Assembly (NCBI RefSeq): GCF_010389155.1
Contig: NC_057769.1
Location: 21,762,735-21,826,734, forward strand
Direction: 5' to 3'
Origin: Erigeron canadensis
Lineage: Eukaryota > Streptophyta > Magnoliopsida > Asterales > Asteraceae
Length of the DNA: 64,000 bases
Every line of letters begins with the position of its first letter. Within the stretch, counting starts at the first letter, position 1. The notes under the pieces are model-generated. The model saw only the letters and a program-made list of their open reading frames with translations. It did no database searches and was not told the DNA's origin. Position numbers and translations under genes: made by a program. This document shows positions 45,375 through 57,409 of the stretch, piece by piece.

Positions 45375-45541
45375 CACTGCGCCGTAGTGGGGTTGAGCAC
45401 TTCCACTGCGCCGCAGTGGGAAGTCTCGGACTCAAGTCTGGAAAAGCCCCACTACGCCGCAGTGGGTTTGACACACTCCCACTGCGCCGCAGTGGGAGGA
45501 ATAAAAATTCTGAACGTAGGATTCCACTGCGCCGCAGTGGG
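45375..45541. repeat. Array of CCCACTGCGCCGCAGTGGG palindromes, five units
   Basis: Five near-perfect palindromes about 30-45 bp apart. Because they are symmetric, all frames on both strands read similar repeats (PLRRSG, HCAAVG), giving spurious open frames. Same motif as 29830-30110. Confidence 0.9.
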
Positions 45542-46184
45542 CAACCTAACCAGCAAGCCAAAAACTCATTTCAACCTTGATCAAACTAATAACCTTCAAA
45601 TTGCAAAACAAACATCTTAAAACACATTCCTGAGATTTATAACAACTTTATAGATACATTTTGACATATTTACAACATCAAATTGTTTCAAATCCCATGA
45701 TCACCATCATATGGGTCATTTACCCACCTTGACACTATTTTCGTCCAAAATGCAACTTCACAAACTTTCTAAAAGCTTTATACCTGATCATGTACATAAT
45801 TTTAACAAAAGTATGACCGTCATATCAAAATGTACTAAGAGCCATGAGCAGAGGGATTTCTAAGCCTCTAATCAAAAGATTGTCATTCATCCATGGATGA
45901 CCTAATACCTTCAAGTCTTGCAAAATTTAACTTCAAGCTCTAAATCAACTCTTTCAAATCCTCAACACTAGTTCCTTCTTCCGGAACTACTTATAAAATG
46001 GTAAGCAACTAAAATATAAGCAAAGGTTTAGTGAATATATTTGCATACATTTATGAACACGACGGAGGGCAACGTACAAAGGACTATTACATGTAACCTA
46101 TGACATCGTCATGTCACATTTACATACTCACCTTTGCACACTAAACACTTTACATGGATCCATATTAGCAAACAACATAAACAT

Positions 46185-46279
46185 GATCAACTATCGGGGT
46201 TCTTAGGCCCCGGAGGTTCTTAGGCCTCACTAGATCAACTATCAGGGTTCTTAGGCCCCGGAGGTTCTTAGGCCTCATA
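46185..46279. repeat. Two tandem 47-48 bp units with internal duplication
   Basis: Units start GATCAACTATCRGGG. Each has two GGTTCTTAGGCC segments. Confidence 0.9.
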
Positions 46280-46527
46280 ACTATGCCCCATATGGGCCTA
46301 TGCCAAATCAATCACCACACATGGATAAACAAACTTCAACATAATGTTGTCGATTGACCCAACGTGTACATGAAGGTATGCAAATATACTCACCTCCTCC
46401 GCAACTTGAACAATAACGCTAAAACGATTATGCATAAACAAGTTTCAACCTATGATCATAACATAAAAGTGCATAAGCTTACATTCACAACTTGACTAAC
46501 TTAACCTAGTCATACTCAATCACTAGC

Positions 46528-47164
46528 TGTTGATGTACGTTGATGTAACAACAGCAACTTAGATTTGATATGTCGTTTAGATTTAGACATTATGTTAATT
46601 TATGTCGTATCTATATATGTAATTGATAGATTATGGACTTTATGTTTTGGTAATGATCGATTACAAGTTTTGGTGTTACATATATGTGTTATGTATGATG
46701 TTTGTTGTGTGATATACAAGTACAAACATAATATGTGTTAGGATTCCTTAATAACACTTAGGAATATAACTAAGTCTTATATCTAACGAAGATAAGGTAT
46801 ATCTTCGTTAGAGGCAAACGAAGATAAACTTCGTTTGGTACAAACGAAGATTAACTTCGTTACATGGGCTGGGCAGCTAAGTTCGTAAGAACAAAGCCCA
46901 GCAAGCCCAGTTCGACTTGAAACATATATATACGAATGAATACCCTAAAATAAATTAATTACATTCGACATACACGTACACCAGACACCTAAGTTCGTTC
47001 TATACCATATAGAAACGAATATAGCATAATACGGCTGATTATTTTCTTGATAATTAGCGATATACAAGTTTACTAATCAAACTAGTTATCTCGTGAGGAT
47101 TCCGCACTCACGACATAATCATAGACGATCTCGAGAGCGATCTGTAGCTATCGAGGGACTCACA
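46528..47164 (+). repeat. 5' LTR of element D (637 bp)
   Basis: Begins TGTTGATGTACG and ends GGGACTCACA. Three AACGAAG hairpins (46783-46861) precede GCCCA/GGGCT motifs and a TATA box (CATATATATACG, about 46923). No partner LTR in the window. Confidence 0.8.
46783..46935 (+). promoter_or_regulatory. LTR promoter module of element D: three hairpins, GCCCA motifs, TATA box
   Basis: Hairpin 1 has a perfect 12-bp stem (CTAACGAAGATA / TATCTTCGTTAG, 46783-46811). Hairpin 2 is AAACGAAG-N5-CTTCGTTT (46816-46836). Hairpin 3 is AACGAAG-N5-CTTCGTT (46843-46861). GGGCTGGGC and AAGCCCAGCAAGCCCAG follow, then the TATA box. The same order recurs at 56516-56641. Confidence 0.75.
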
Positions 47165-47166
47165 AG

Positions 47167-47178
47167 TGGTATCAGAGC
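47167..47178 (+). promoter_or_regulatory. Primer binding site of element D
   Basis: TGGTATCAGAGC two bases after the LTR end. Confidence 0.95.
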
Positions 47179-47547
47179 CAATCGATTTCTTATCGAAGGT
47201 TCGAGATCGTTTTTGTTTGATTCTTTTCTCTGAAAATCAACCTCCCGATACACTTACTGTCGCTAATTTCGTTTTCTCAAACGAAGTTAGCAAACGAACT
47301 TAACCTCATTTTCGTTTCGAGTTCTTCCAACGTTTTTAGCTTTATTTTCGTTAAGTTCCTTCAAATGAATTTCAAGTTATCTTCGTTTACTCTCACTTTA
47401 CGGATTTAGCCTTATCTTCGTTTCTTTCCTTCAAACGAAGATAATTCTATCTTCGTTTCCTTCCTGCAAACGAAGTTAATCCTATCTTCGTTTCTCTCAT
47501 TCAAACGAATTTATATTCTATCTTCGTTCAGTGCAGAAATTTACAAA
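47179..47547 (+). other. Leader of element D with TTCGTTT/AAACGAAG repeats
   Basis: From about 47270 to 47530, roughly 40-bp imperfect repeats alternate TATCTTCGTTTC and TTCAAACGAA. No gene. It ends TTCAGTGCAGAAA shortly before the gag ATG. Confidence 0.7.
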
Positions 47548-50500
47548 ATGGCTTCCTCGTCAACCAACACTGCTATTGCTCAATACCTGAATTCTCTTGT
47601 CTATCATGATTATCTCGTTGGACGTACTAATTCTCCACCGAAGTTAGTTTCATTGGCTGACTTCTGGGCGTGGAGAGGTCGATTTGACCATGTGGATTAT
47701 GATCACTGAAGGATATGAATGGCCAACTCTTACTATAAACGGTGTTACAACTAATTACAAGGTAGGAGAGTTAAAAGGTGAAGAAAAATCCATGTATGCT
47801 GTTGAAGTTAAGGCTCTTCCTACTCTTAGGATGTGCATTCCTCAAGAATTAGTGCACCTGTTTCCTAAACAGGAGTACAAGACTTCAAAGCAATTGTTCG
47901 ATGCTATTGAAGCTCACTGTGAAGGTGATCCATTATTGAAGCAAAATAGAGTTAAGATGCTTAAGAAACAATTTGATTGCTTTAATGCCACCAAGAACGA
48001 ACTAGTTGAGGATCTTATCTTGAGATTTCAACATCTTCTTGCTGAGTTAGCCTATTTTGATCTTAAGTATACTCCCACTGAGATAGTGGATAAATTCTTG
48101 GATGGTTTGCCGAAAGCTTATAAAGAATTTCGTCATGGATTGCAAGAAAGAGCTGATTATGCATCTCTTCGTATAGATGGTGTTATATCCACATTAAGAA
48201 ATAGAGAAATGAAGGATAAGGCAAAGGATCTCCAAGACAACTTCACACAAGATCCATCTCTTTATCATGCCACTATGAAGAATCCTACAGCTGATATTAA
48301 TGCATTCTTTTCTGGGGTTGGTTCTTCTGGCACGAAAGAGGGTTCTAATTGTGTTATGGATGGAGATGATTCTGCAGGTTTCATGGCTTCTGATGCTGGT
48401 TTCAAGGCTCGAAAGACAAATGAGAATGCAAAGCCAGGAAATATGTCGTTTGGTAACATTTCATCTACTTCTGCTGGTTACAAGTCTATGCCCATGGATA
48501 TGAAATCTGCTGAGGGAAGGATGAATGTTTTTGCCGCAATGTGTGCTGCACATGAAGCTTTTGTTGCTGGGAGGATCACGGATCCAGCACTCATTGATGA
48601 AGATTATGACCAAATAGATCCAGATGATGTTGAAGAAATGGATCTGAAATGGAATTTGGCGATGATCACCAGGAGAGTGCAACGGTTTATGCAACGAACA
48701 GGTCGACAGCTTATTGGGGGTACTCAGGGCTTTGACAAGTCAAAGGTTAAGTGCTATAATTGCGATGGCTTTGGACATTTTGCCAAAGAATGTCAATGAC
48801 CAAAGAGAGATGTCAACATTACCCCTACCCGTCAAGATAGAGGTGGTAATCGTTCTTTTAATCCGAATGCAAGTAGAGCTCTCTTGTTGACTGAAGATAC
48901 TACTGGAAATAGCAATGACAAGGCTATCGTAGCTGCTCAACCTGATGGTTCTTATGTCTGGAATCTTCTACAGGATGAGACTAATAATGCTTATTTGGCT
49001 GAAATAGTTGATGATATGGCTTAAATAGCAGATTCTGTTGAGGATTTCTTGGACACCTCAGTTTACCACAGTGATGAGCATCTGTATGAAAATGCTCAAA
49101 GCTCGAACTTGGAATCTTCTACTCAGGTATATGACACTGATTCTGAGTCGGATGAAGAGGTTGAGGTTGCTGATACGAAAGATTCTGGAGAGGTGAACGC
49201 TGCTGAGAACAAAGACGATTCTGCTTCTGAAAAGGTTGAAAAGACGATTGAAGAGCAGATGAAGGAGTATGAAATTCCAGCAGGCATGAGTGTGGATGAC
49301 TTTGTCGCGTACATGGCAGACTGCAAAGAAGCAGATCAACAGGTATCTTACTCTCTTCGTACTATTGTTCATGTTTGCAAAATTGTTAATCGAATGTTTG
49401 ATGAAATTGAACAAAAGAATGAACTAATTAAGCATTTAGAATCTGTTGTTAATGCTGCTCATGAAGAAAGAGATAAATTGATTATAAAAGATTTAACTAT
49501 CACTGATAGAGAAAAATTTTTAAAGGATAGGATTAAATCATTAGAGTCTGACATTAATGCTATGAAAGACAAAGTTAAACATGCTGTGGCTGTAGAAAGA
49601 GTAGGTGGTGAAGCTTATGCATTATTAGCTAAGAAGTGTTCTACTATTGAGAAAGAAATGGCTGATGCTAGAATAGAAATAGTGGACTTACAAGCTAAGG
49701 TTGATTCAGCTAGACATGATGAGCTTTTGATGCACATGAAAAAGTTTGAGGACTCTCCATCTCAGAGTTCTGACTCTGCTAAGGTTTCTTACAATAGCAT
49801 GCCTCCTCCTTTCAACAATAATTATACTCCTGTAGAACCTAATATCCCGGAAGTCCTACTTCAACCTAGTGTTGATGTTGGTAAATCTCAAGACTCGTCT
49901 CCTAAGCCTACTTTGACTGAGGAGACAGCAGCGTCTAAAGGAGTTTCTTCTCAACCTACCAAGGAAGAGAAATTGAAAGGTGTCATCCTAGATTCGTCCA
50001 CTTCTTATGGTCACAAAGACAGTATTACTCACTTTACACTTCGTAAGAGTAGTAGGGTCTACACTAAGTTAGAATTTTCGTTATCATCTATTGACCCTAA
50101 GAGGATTGATAAAGTCTGGGATGTTGATATTAAGGATATGAAGCGGTTAAGTCAGTTGCGTCAAACTCCTTTACCTAAGCAGTCTAGGGATAGTCAATCT
50201 GAAGATGAATTAGTTGTTAATGTCGAAGCAACTAAGGCTTTGAAGCATATCTTAATGCCTGCTCGAAAGAACTCCCCAAGTAAGTCTAGGATATCACCGA
50301 CCAAACGAGACCATAAGGATCCTAGTAAAACAAGTAAATCAGTGGACAATAGTGAATCTGTAAGTACCAATAATAAGGTAGATACAAAGAAAAAAACTAA
50401 GGTCCTCTCTTGCTTTGCTTGTCATGAAAAAGGTCATGTTTACAGTGTATGTCCTAATCGACCTCGGAGATTGGGTTCTCCTTCAAAGGTTTCCACCTCG

Positions 50501-50908
50501 GAAGGAAAAAGGGGGTTGGGTAATGATAAACAGGTTTATAAGACTAAAGAAGTTCAATCTTCCACAAAACCGTTTACTACACCTCAACGACGTGAATCTC
50601 CACCAAAAGGTTCTTCTCCTATGGGACAAAGATTCACTACCCTCAGTGGGAGTTCGAGTTGGTCACAAACATCTCCAAGTCGTAATTCATTTTATAACCG
50701 ACTTCATTCGAGTGTTAGACCCTCTTTTGGCCTTCATTCCCAAAGACCTTCTCCAACGAGCGGTCAGACGTCTTCTCCAGTGAGAAGACAAGTTGAGAAT
50801 CAAGTCACACCCACGGCTTCTAGCAATGGATATTGGACTGAACTGATTCTCAAGGATGAGAAGGGACGACCCAAACCTATGAAGGTTTGGGTCCCCAATG
50901 ATAACTAA
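47548..50908 (+). pseudogene. Gag of element D, two zinc knuckles
   Basis: ATG 47548 (MASSSTNTAIAQYL). A one-base insertion near 47688 shifts to the frame that then runs to 50908. UBN2-type block: KQLFDAIEAHCEGDP, FNATKNELVEDLILRF, then FLDGLPKAYKEF. First CCHC knuckle CYNCDGFGHFAKEC (about 48750-48795) is followed at once by TGA 48797. A second stop, TAA 49022, follows; the frame stays open through a long acidic, coiled-coil region. A second knuckle CFACHEKGHVYSVC (50412-50453) and a basic Ser/Pro-rich tail follow. It ends MKVWVPNDN and TAA 50906-50908, matching the Gag ends of A and B2. Both internal stops could come from C-to-T changes. Two knuckles so far apart are unusual. Confidence 0.85.
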
Positions 50909-50929
50909 TATTTCTCATTTTATGTGCAG

Positions 50930-53900
50930 GGAGTTCCTAGGAAACCTATTCATTTGTGGTACCTTGACAGTGGATGCTCCAGGCACATGACAGGGGACAA
51001 GAAGCTCTTGTCCAATTACTGGTATAAATGGGTCGTATGTTAGTTTTGCTGGTTCCAAGGGCGGCAACATCACCGGTCAAGGAGATGTCGTCAATGGACA
51101 ACTAACTCTAGAAAGAGTTAACTATGTGGAACAACTTACGTCAAAGGAGGCATACATCTTGAAGCCGGGTTTTGTTATTCCAGAAGAATGGATTATGCTC
51201 AAAGCTCCTCGGAAGAGAGACATCTATGGTTTAATTTTAGGTGTTGATAATCCAAAGGAGCCCCTTTGTTTGTTGAGCAAGGCAAATGAGTCTGAATCTC
51301 TCCTATGGCATCGTAGAATGGGACATATCAACTTTCGGAAGATGAATGAACTTATCAGTCTTGGGTTAGTTGATGGTGTGCCTGTTAAGAAGTTTGGGAT
51401 GGAAGATAAGTGTGTACCGTGTTTGAAAGGGAAGCAACATAAGAATCCGCATAAATCCAAAGTACTCAACTCTATTTCCAAACCATTCGAATTACTTCAT
51501 ATGGATCTCTTTGGTCCTGTGAACAAAAGAAGCATTGGAGGGATGTCTTACTGTTTGGTGATCACTGATGATTACTCGAGGTACTCATGGGTATTTTTTC
51601 TGAAGACCAAGGATGAGACTGCCGAACGATTTATGGATTTTGTCAAGCAAGTTGAAAATGTCCATGGAGTCAAAGTTAAGAGAATCAGGAGTGACAATGG
51701 TACTGAGTTCAAGAATAATACTATTACTGTATTTTGCTTGACCAAAGGAATTCAACATCAGTACAGTGCACCATATGAGCCACAACAGAATGGAGTGGCT
51801 GAACGGAAGAACAGGACGTTAATTGAGACAGCCAGGACGATGCTTGCTGATTCAGGGCTTCCTATTACTTTCTGGGGAGAGGCAGTGAATACAGCTTGTC
51901 ACATTCTGAATCGGGTTTTGACAGTTAAACGGTTTAAGAAGACTAGTTATGAACTATTGCACAACAAAAAGCCCAATTTACAGAATGTTGAGCCTTTCGG
52001 TGTTTCGTGCACTTTTCTTAAAACTCTTCCTCAAGGGAAATTTGAACCTAAATCTGAGGAGGGTTTCTTTTGGGTTATGTTCCAAGTACACCGATTAGGC
52101 GAGTGTACAATCAGAAGACTGGCAAAGTAGATCTTGGTACAAATGTCGTAATTGTCAGTCATAAACCTGCTGTACACCTTGGTCCTGCTAATAATTTTGA
52201 TTATGATGGTGTCTTCACTTCTTTTCGTGGTCCTGTTTCTTTTGCAGGTGTTCCAACAGTGGAGGATGTCGTTACTCTTCATGATCCTCTGGATGGTGGA
52301 CCGGTTTCTGGTTCTTCTTCTGTTTCCTCACCAATAGTTGCGCCTACCTTTGAATCTGGAGAATCTAGTGGGACAAAAGTAGCAGATTCACCCTTAGAGC
52401 CTGCTCCTATAGTTCCTACTGATCCTTTGCATGTACCTCTACCTGATTCTCCTTTCTATGATACTGATGACACGGAAGGTGAAACTCAGGAGGAGCCTAA
52501 ACTCCAGATATAAAACTCCAGAGCAACATGTGCAGACGAATTTGGGAGATGATCTTTCTGTCGATAAGGTTCCTCAAACCAGAGTCAACAAGGATCATCC
52601 AGTCAAGCAAATCATTGGTGATGCTTCTGCCTCTGTTCGCACGAGGAATCAATCTAAGAAACCGTCGTGTATGTTTGCTGAAGTTAAGGATACTGGGGCA
52701 ATTACTTGGTACTTGTATTACTGCTTTATCTCTCAGGTTGAGCCTAAGAATGTTGGAATGGCTCTTAAGGAACCGTCATGGGTTGAGGCGATGCAAGAAG
52801 AATTGGCTCAGTTTCGAAAGCTTGAGGTATGGAAGTTAGTTGACTTACCTCCGGGTGAATCTCCTTTAACAACGCGTTGGGTTTTTCGTTGTAAACGCGA
52901 TGACAGAGGTGTAGTCACTCGAAATAAGGCTCGATTGGTGGTTAGAGGATTTGAGCAACAAGAAGGTTTTGATTACGATGAGACATTTGCACCTGTAGCT
53001 AGACTTGAAGCTATTCGATTATTTCTGGCATATGCTAGTTATAAAGGTATTAAGGTGTATCAGCTTGATGTAAAGAGTGCCTTCTTGTATGGCGATATTA
53101 AAGAAGAAGTGTATGTAGAACAACCTGCCGGGTTTGAGGATCCAGACTTTCCTAATAAAGTATATCGTCTCGATAAGGCTTTATATGGTTTACATCAGGC
53201 TCCTCGATCGTGGTATGAAAAATTGTCAACACATTTGAAGGAAAGTGGTTTTACCAGAGGTTCTATAGACAGCACGTTGTTTATTAAATGGAAAGGGAAG
53301 GACTACTTGCTTGTACAGGTTTATGTCGATGACATCATTTTTGGTTCATCTGATGACAAAATGTGCAAGGAATTTGAACAGAGCATGAAGGCTAAGTTTG
53401 AGATGAGTGCTATGGGGGAATTAACCTTCTTCCTTGGACTACAGGTGGATCAACTGAAAGATGGCTTCTTTATACATCAGACCAAGTATGTCAAAGATTT
53501 GCTTACTCGGTTTCGCATGTCTGATGCTAAGGATGCTGTTACTCCCATTAAAACTAATCATGGGTTGTGTCCTGATAAGCCTAATGATCCATCCGTCGAT
53601 GCCACTCAATATCGAGCTATCATTGGATCCTTGATGTATCTGACAGCCTCACGTCCAGATATTACCTTTGTGTTTCTATGTGTGCTAGATATCAGGCTAA
53701 TCCGAAAGAGTCTCACTTGAAAGCTGCAAAAAGAATCCTTCGTTATGTGAAAGCCAAGCCTCGTCTAGGTCTTTGGTATCCCATGTATGGTTCTTTTGAC
53801 TTCGTAGCTTATACTGATTCGGATTATGGTGGTGACAACTCGGATAGGAAATCAACGTCAGGTGGATGTCAGCTTTTAGGGGGAGAATTGTATCGTGGCA

Positions 53901-54266
53901 GTGCAAAAAGCAGACATCTGTTGCACAGTCATCCTGTGAAGCAGAGTACATTGCTGCTGGATATTGCTGTTCTCAGGTGCTTTGGATACAGCAACAACTG
54001 CGCGATTATGGTATGAATATCTCCAATACTCCATTTGTATTGATAATAAATCTGCCATAGATATTACCAAGAATCCAAAAAACTTTAAAGTCACCAAGCA
54101 CATAGATATAAAGTATCATTTCATACGTGACTGTTTTGAGAAAAAGCTTATTCATTTAGAAAAGGTTATTACTGATGATAATCTTGCTGATCTATACACT
54201 AAAGCTTTTGATGGACCTCGTCTTGAGTTGTTATTTCAACTCAATGGTATGAAGAATGCCGAGTAG
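50930..54266 (+). pseudogene. Pol polyprotein of element D
   Basis: Starts 21 bases after the gag stop in the same frame. Protease WYLDSGCSRHMTGD (about 50960-51000); pre-integrase LWHRRMGHINFRK and CVPCLKGKQ; integrase HMDLFGP, TDDYSRYSWVF, SDNGTEFKN, QQNGVAERKNR; reverse transcriptase [14 protein letters not shown] and [10 protein letters not shown]; RNase H SSCEAEYIA, IDNKSAI, KHIDIKYHF. Single-base frameshifts near 51017, 52070, 52505, 53670, 53880 and 54040, but few in-frame stops. Catalytic motifs look intact between breaks. Clustering of one-base indels could be decay or sequencing error; read-level data would tell. Confidence 0.85.
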
Positions 54267-56509
54267 TTTCTCTCAAAGAACTTAAAGTTATTTTTGTGTG
54301 TCTTTGTAGTGTAAGTCGTACATAGATAGAGTCATAAAAAATACAAAAAGAGTTGTCTTAGTATAAGTTTGTAAATATCTAGTGTCAGAAAAATACAAAA
54401 ACATTGAAAAATAGAAAATCCAAAATATGAATAAAGTAAGGTTACTGCGCTAAATGATGAGAAGTGACGATACTTTAGCTTTTAAGCCTGCTTAATCGTA
54501 ATATAACTGATTAGTTCAGTGATTACAATTTGGGATATATCGGTAGACACAAAGTACCAAGGTTTCCTTCAATCTGAACTTAGTTCTTGTGGGAAACATA
54601 TTCAGATATATGGCTGAGATTGCTTGCTTTTCAGTAATGAATTGATCTAGTCCTTAAATTTTGTGAAAGATCTAGCATTACTATAAGATTTGTTCAATGA
54701 ATAGGCACGAACCTCTACCAATCATGAGCATAAAAGTAAATGTGATATTGTTATGCAAATCAATTATATGCAAATTAAGGGGCTAATGTGGTCTTTGAGA
54801 TTCGGACAAGTATGTCCTCGGGGTATCTTTGTATACCTAGCCTACCTAAAGCTTCCAACTTGGGATAGGTTGTCGGAAAGTTCGCTACATGGATCTCATA
54901 GAAAATCACGGGTTTCTTATAAATCATGAAATGCAGAAGCAAATATGTGAAATCACAAAGTAATTCAATTCAGTATCACAAGTGTTCATGATTGGTTAAG
55001 GATGTTCTTGAATATATTGAACACTTTTTATTTTAGTGCTTGTATCGATTACGAAAGTATATCTGAATGTGGGTTACATAAGTTCGCAAACTATTCAAGT
55101 GGCATATTAGGCTACTCGGGTTACATGGTGACTGTCCTTGGCCAGGGTATGTCGAAAGTGTCATAACTCAAAGGAAACTGGACGTACCGAGTGTTTAAGA
55201 GGACAAACATACCGGTAATCGCTGTTGGGTCACGGTTCAGAACTTATAATAAGAGAATTATTTCTCACCCGCAGGCTTATGTAACATGCTAACCTGATCT
55301 AATCAGCAGTAATCATGCTTAATGTAATAATGTATAAAGTCAAGTTAATTAGAATTAGATTAGTTTATTATTCTGCAATTTTTATTCTGTGTTATTTTTC
55401 TTTTTATTTGAGTCAAAATAGTATTTTTATAAGTTCTTATTGCACGAGAGATCCTATTCAAATTCTGAGTATATGTTTTGCTGAATTCCTTCATGTGAAT
55501 TTTTAATGAGGTTGTGTAGACTGTTCACAAAGAAGATTTTCTAATATGGACATTAATTTGTTTAAAGTTTAGAAAATGATCTTTTCAAGTGTAATGTGAA
55601 ATGTCAAAGTCATTTGAAATCTCATGATTTTCACTTGTCACCAAATTATTAATCGGTTTGTTTAAATTTGTGTGGTGACATTTAGGGTTTGACAAGAAAT
55701 GACCTCCCTTGATCTTTTGTTAGATTTTTAGTTATTTCATATTTGTTAACCTGATTGAGTGTGATTGTAACTTGAATTTTCTGCATTATACTGTTTGTTC
55801 TCAATGCGTTGATGAGTTCTGTGGTAAGTGTGCAGTGTTCAGGTTAAAAGATAACGTTGGAATGCTGATTTCTGTTACTAATTGTTATTTACATGGATGA
55901 TATCATTACGATAAGATCCTTGGTGTGTAGTGATAATTTGTGATGCAGATTTGAGCATGTGAAGGATGAATACATGAACTTTTTTGTTTTTGGGATAGTT
56001 ATTTATTTATGATTCATGTATTTAATGAAAATAATCAACTTTGCAATTAGTTTCTTTTGAATTTCATGTTATGATTTATGACAACCTTTTGGATATTTTC
56101 CTAAGTTCTTCAGTGAATTTGTGTTGGATTGTTCATTGTTAGTTTTGTAGACGGCATCTAGTATGAGACTTAAGTGTTTCAAGATGGTTTGCTGTCATGC
56201 ATATCTATGATCAAGGAGGTTCTCGGTGTCATAATCAAATTGGTAATGAGTTCATATTTAAATTGATTATTTCAGGTTTGTTTATGATAGCGTTAAACCA
56301 GGGTTTTCATTCAAGATTATAATGTTCGTTATCTACTTACATTGATGGTTGCATTTGGGTAAGCACATTTTAGTACACGGCTGAACAGTTGCTATCAACG
56401 AGTTTTTGCTATGTACAGATTGTGATAAAGGGTTGTGTTTTGGAAGATTGCTTGATGAAACTCTGAAATTTTTCAGAAACTTGCTGAACTATGGAATATT
56501 TTCAGATTT
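54267..56509 (+). other. Spacer between pol and ORF3 promoter region of element D
   Basis: No gene seen. An A-rich box at about 54390-54440 resembles those following pol in A, B2 and C. The rest is AT-rich, non-repetitive sequence. Confidence 0.6.
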
Positions 56510-56515
56510 GTTCTT

Positions 56516-56641
56516 ACGAAGATAACTGCTATCTTCGTTCGAAACAATTTGTTCACAAACGAAGTTTATCTTCGTTTGGCTAACTTCGTTTGTGAAGTTA
56601 GCCCGACCCATAGTTGGCCCATTGTTATTTCCATATATAAG
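56516..56641 (+). promoter_or_regulatory. Putative internal promoter upstream of ORF3 in element D
   Basis: Three hairpins in a row: ACGAAGATA-N5-TATCTTCGT (56516-56538), AAACGAAG-N5-CTTCGTTT (56557-56577), CTAACTTC-N6-GAAGTTAG (56580-56601). Then GCCCGACCCA and TTGGCCCA, then CCATATATAAGG (TATA box, 56631-56642). This is the same order and motif set as the LTR promoter at 46783-46935. It lies about 770 bp before the ORF3 ATG. Confidence 0.6.
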
Positions 56642-57409
56642 GGGGTTTTTCTTCGTTGTTACTTCATCAAACGAAATTACTTTTATTTTCAAGCAAAACC
56701 CTAAACCCAAACTTTTTTTTTTTCTCTCACTTTAATTCGTTTTCTTGATTCATTGTGCAAACTGAGATCTATAAGTGTTTAATGTTCTTTTCATTCACGA
56801 AATGATTTAGGTTTCCATGTATCTTCGATTTGATTTGTTTTGATTATGTTTATAAAATTTTGTAATCATTCACCTGGTTTACTCAAACGATTTAGACTGT
56901 GTGAACGAATTTAGACTTTAGTTCAAAACGAATTTAGATGTGTGCACATGGACTTAGATTTGAATTGAACGAATTTAACTTGGGTAGAAACGAAGTTACT
57001 TTTAGATGATGCCTTACGAACTTAGACCCAAGTTGATGAGGAACGAACTTAGCTAAGTAACACCCTTAGGTTTATTCAAACGAACTTAGACTTCGTTTAT
57101 AAGTTACGAACTTAGAAGATAAGTTTATAACTTACGAACTTGCATGTACAGTTTAGTCTTACGAACTTAAACTTCGTTAGGTGTAAATTTAGATTTAATT
57201 CTTACGAACTTAAGATCTATTTCGTTTAGTTATTGCTTACGAATTTAGCTTCTATCTTCGTTCTGTCTACTTAACGAATTTATTGGTTATCTTTCAGACT
57301 TATTTGCGAAATTAAGGATTAGGTTTTTCAAATTAGGGTTTTTTTCAATTCTGCAATCCATTTATCGTGATTATTTATATTGTTTCGATATTGTGATGGT
57401 TTTGCAGAA
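56642..57409 (+). other. Pre-ORF3 leader of element D
   Basis: Rich in AACGAATTTAGA and ACGAACTTAGA repeats, about 15 copies to 57290, echoing the AACGAA-type leader before gag. It ends GATGGTTTTGCAGAA just before the ATG, which resembles a splice acceptor. No gene. Confidence 0.6.

Larger units (their letters stand above)
43511..46527. mobile_element. Ty3/gypsy LTR, partial (over 3 kb), interrupted by element D
   Basis: Starts TGTCACACCCCGACTAAAGC, like the solo LTR at 35741, and shares the CGTCAACACAATGGTTGGTG-like segment near 43836. It ends abruptly where element D inserted (5-base flank CTAGC, 46523-46527). Its far part is not seen after D because of the assembly gap. It contains several tandem repeats, a W-box cluster and GC-rich palindromes. 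No coding region. Confidence 0.75.

Noticed and set aside
45277..45620. Open frames with PLRRSG and HCAAVG repeats
   Set aside because: Same palindrome effect, inside an LTR.
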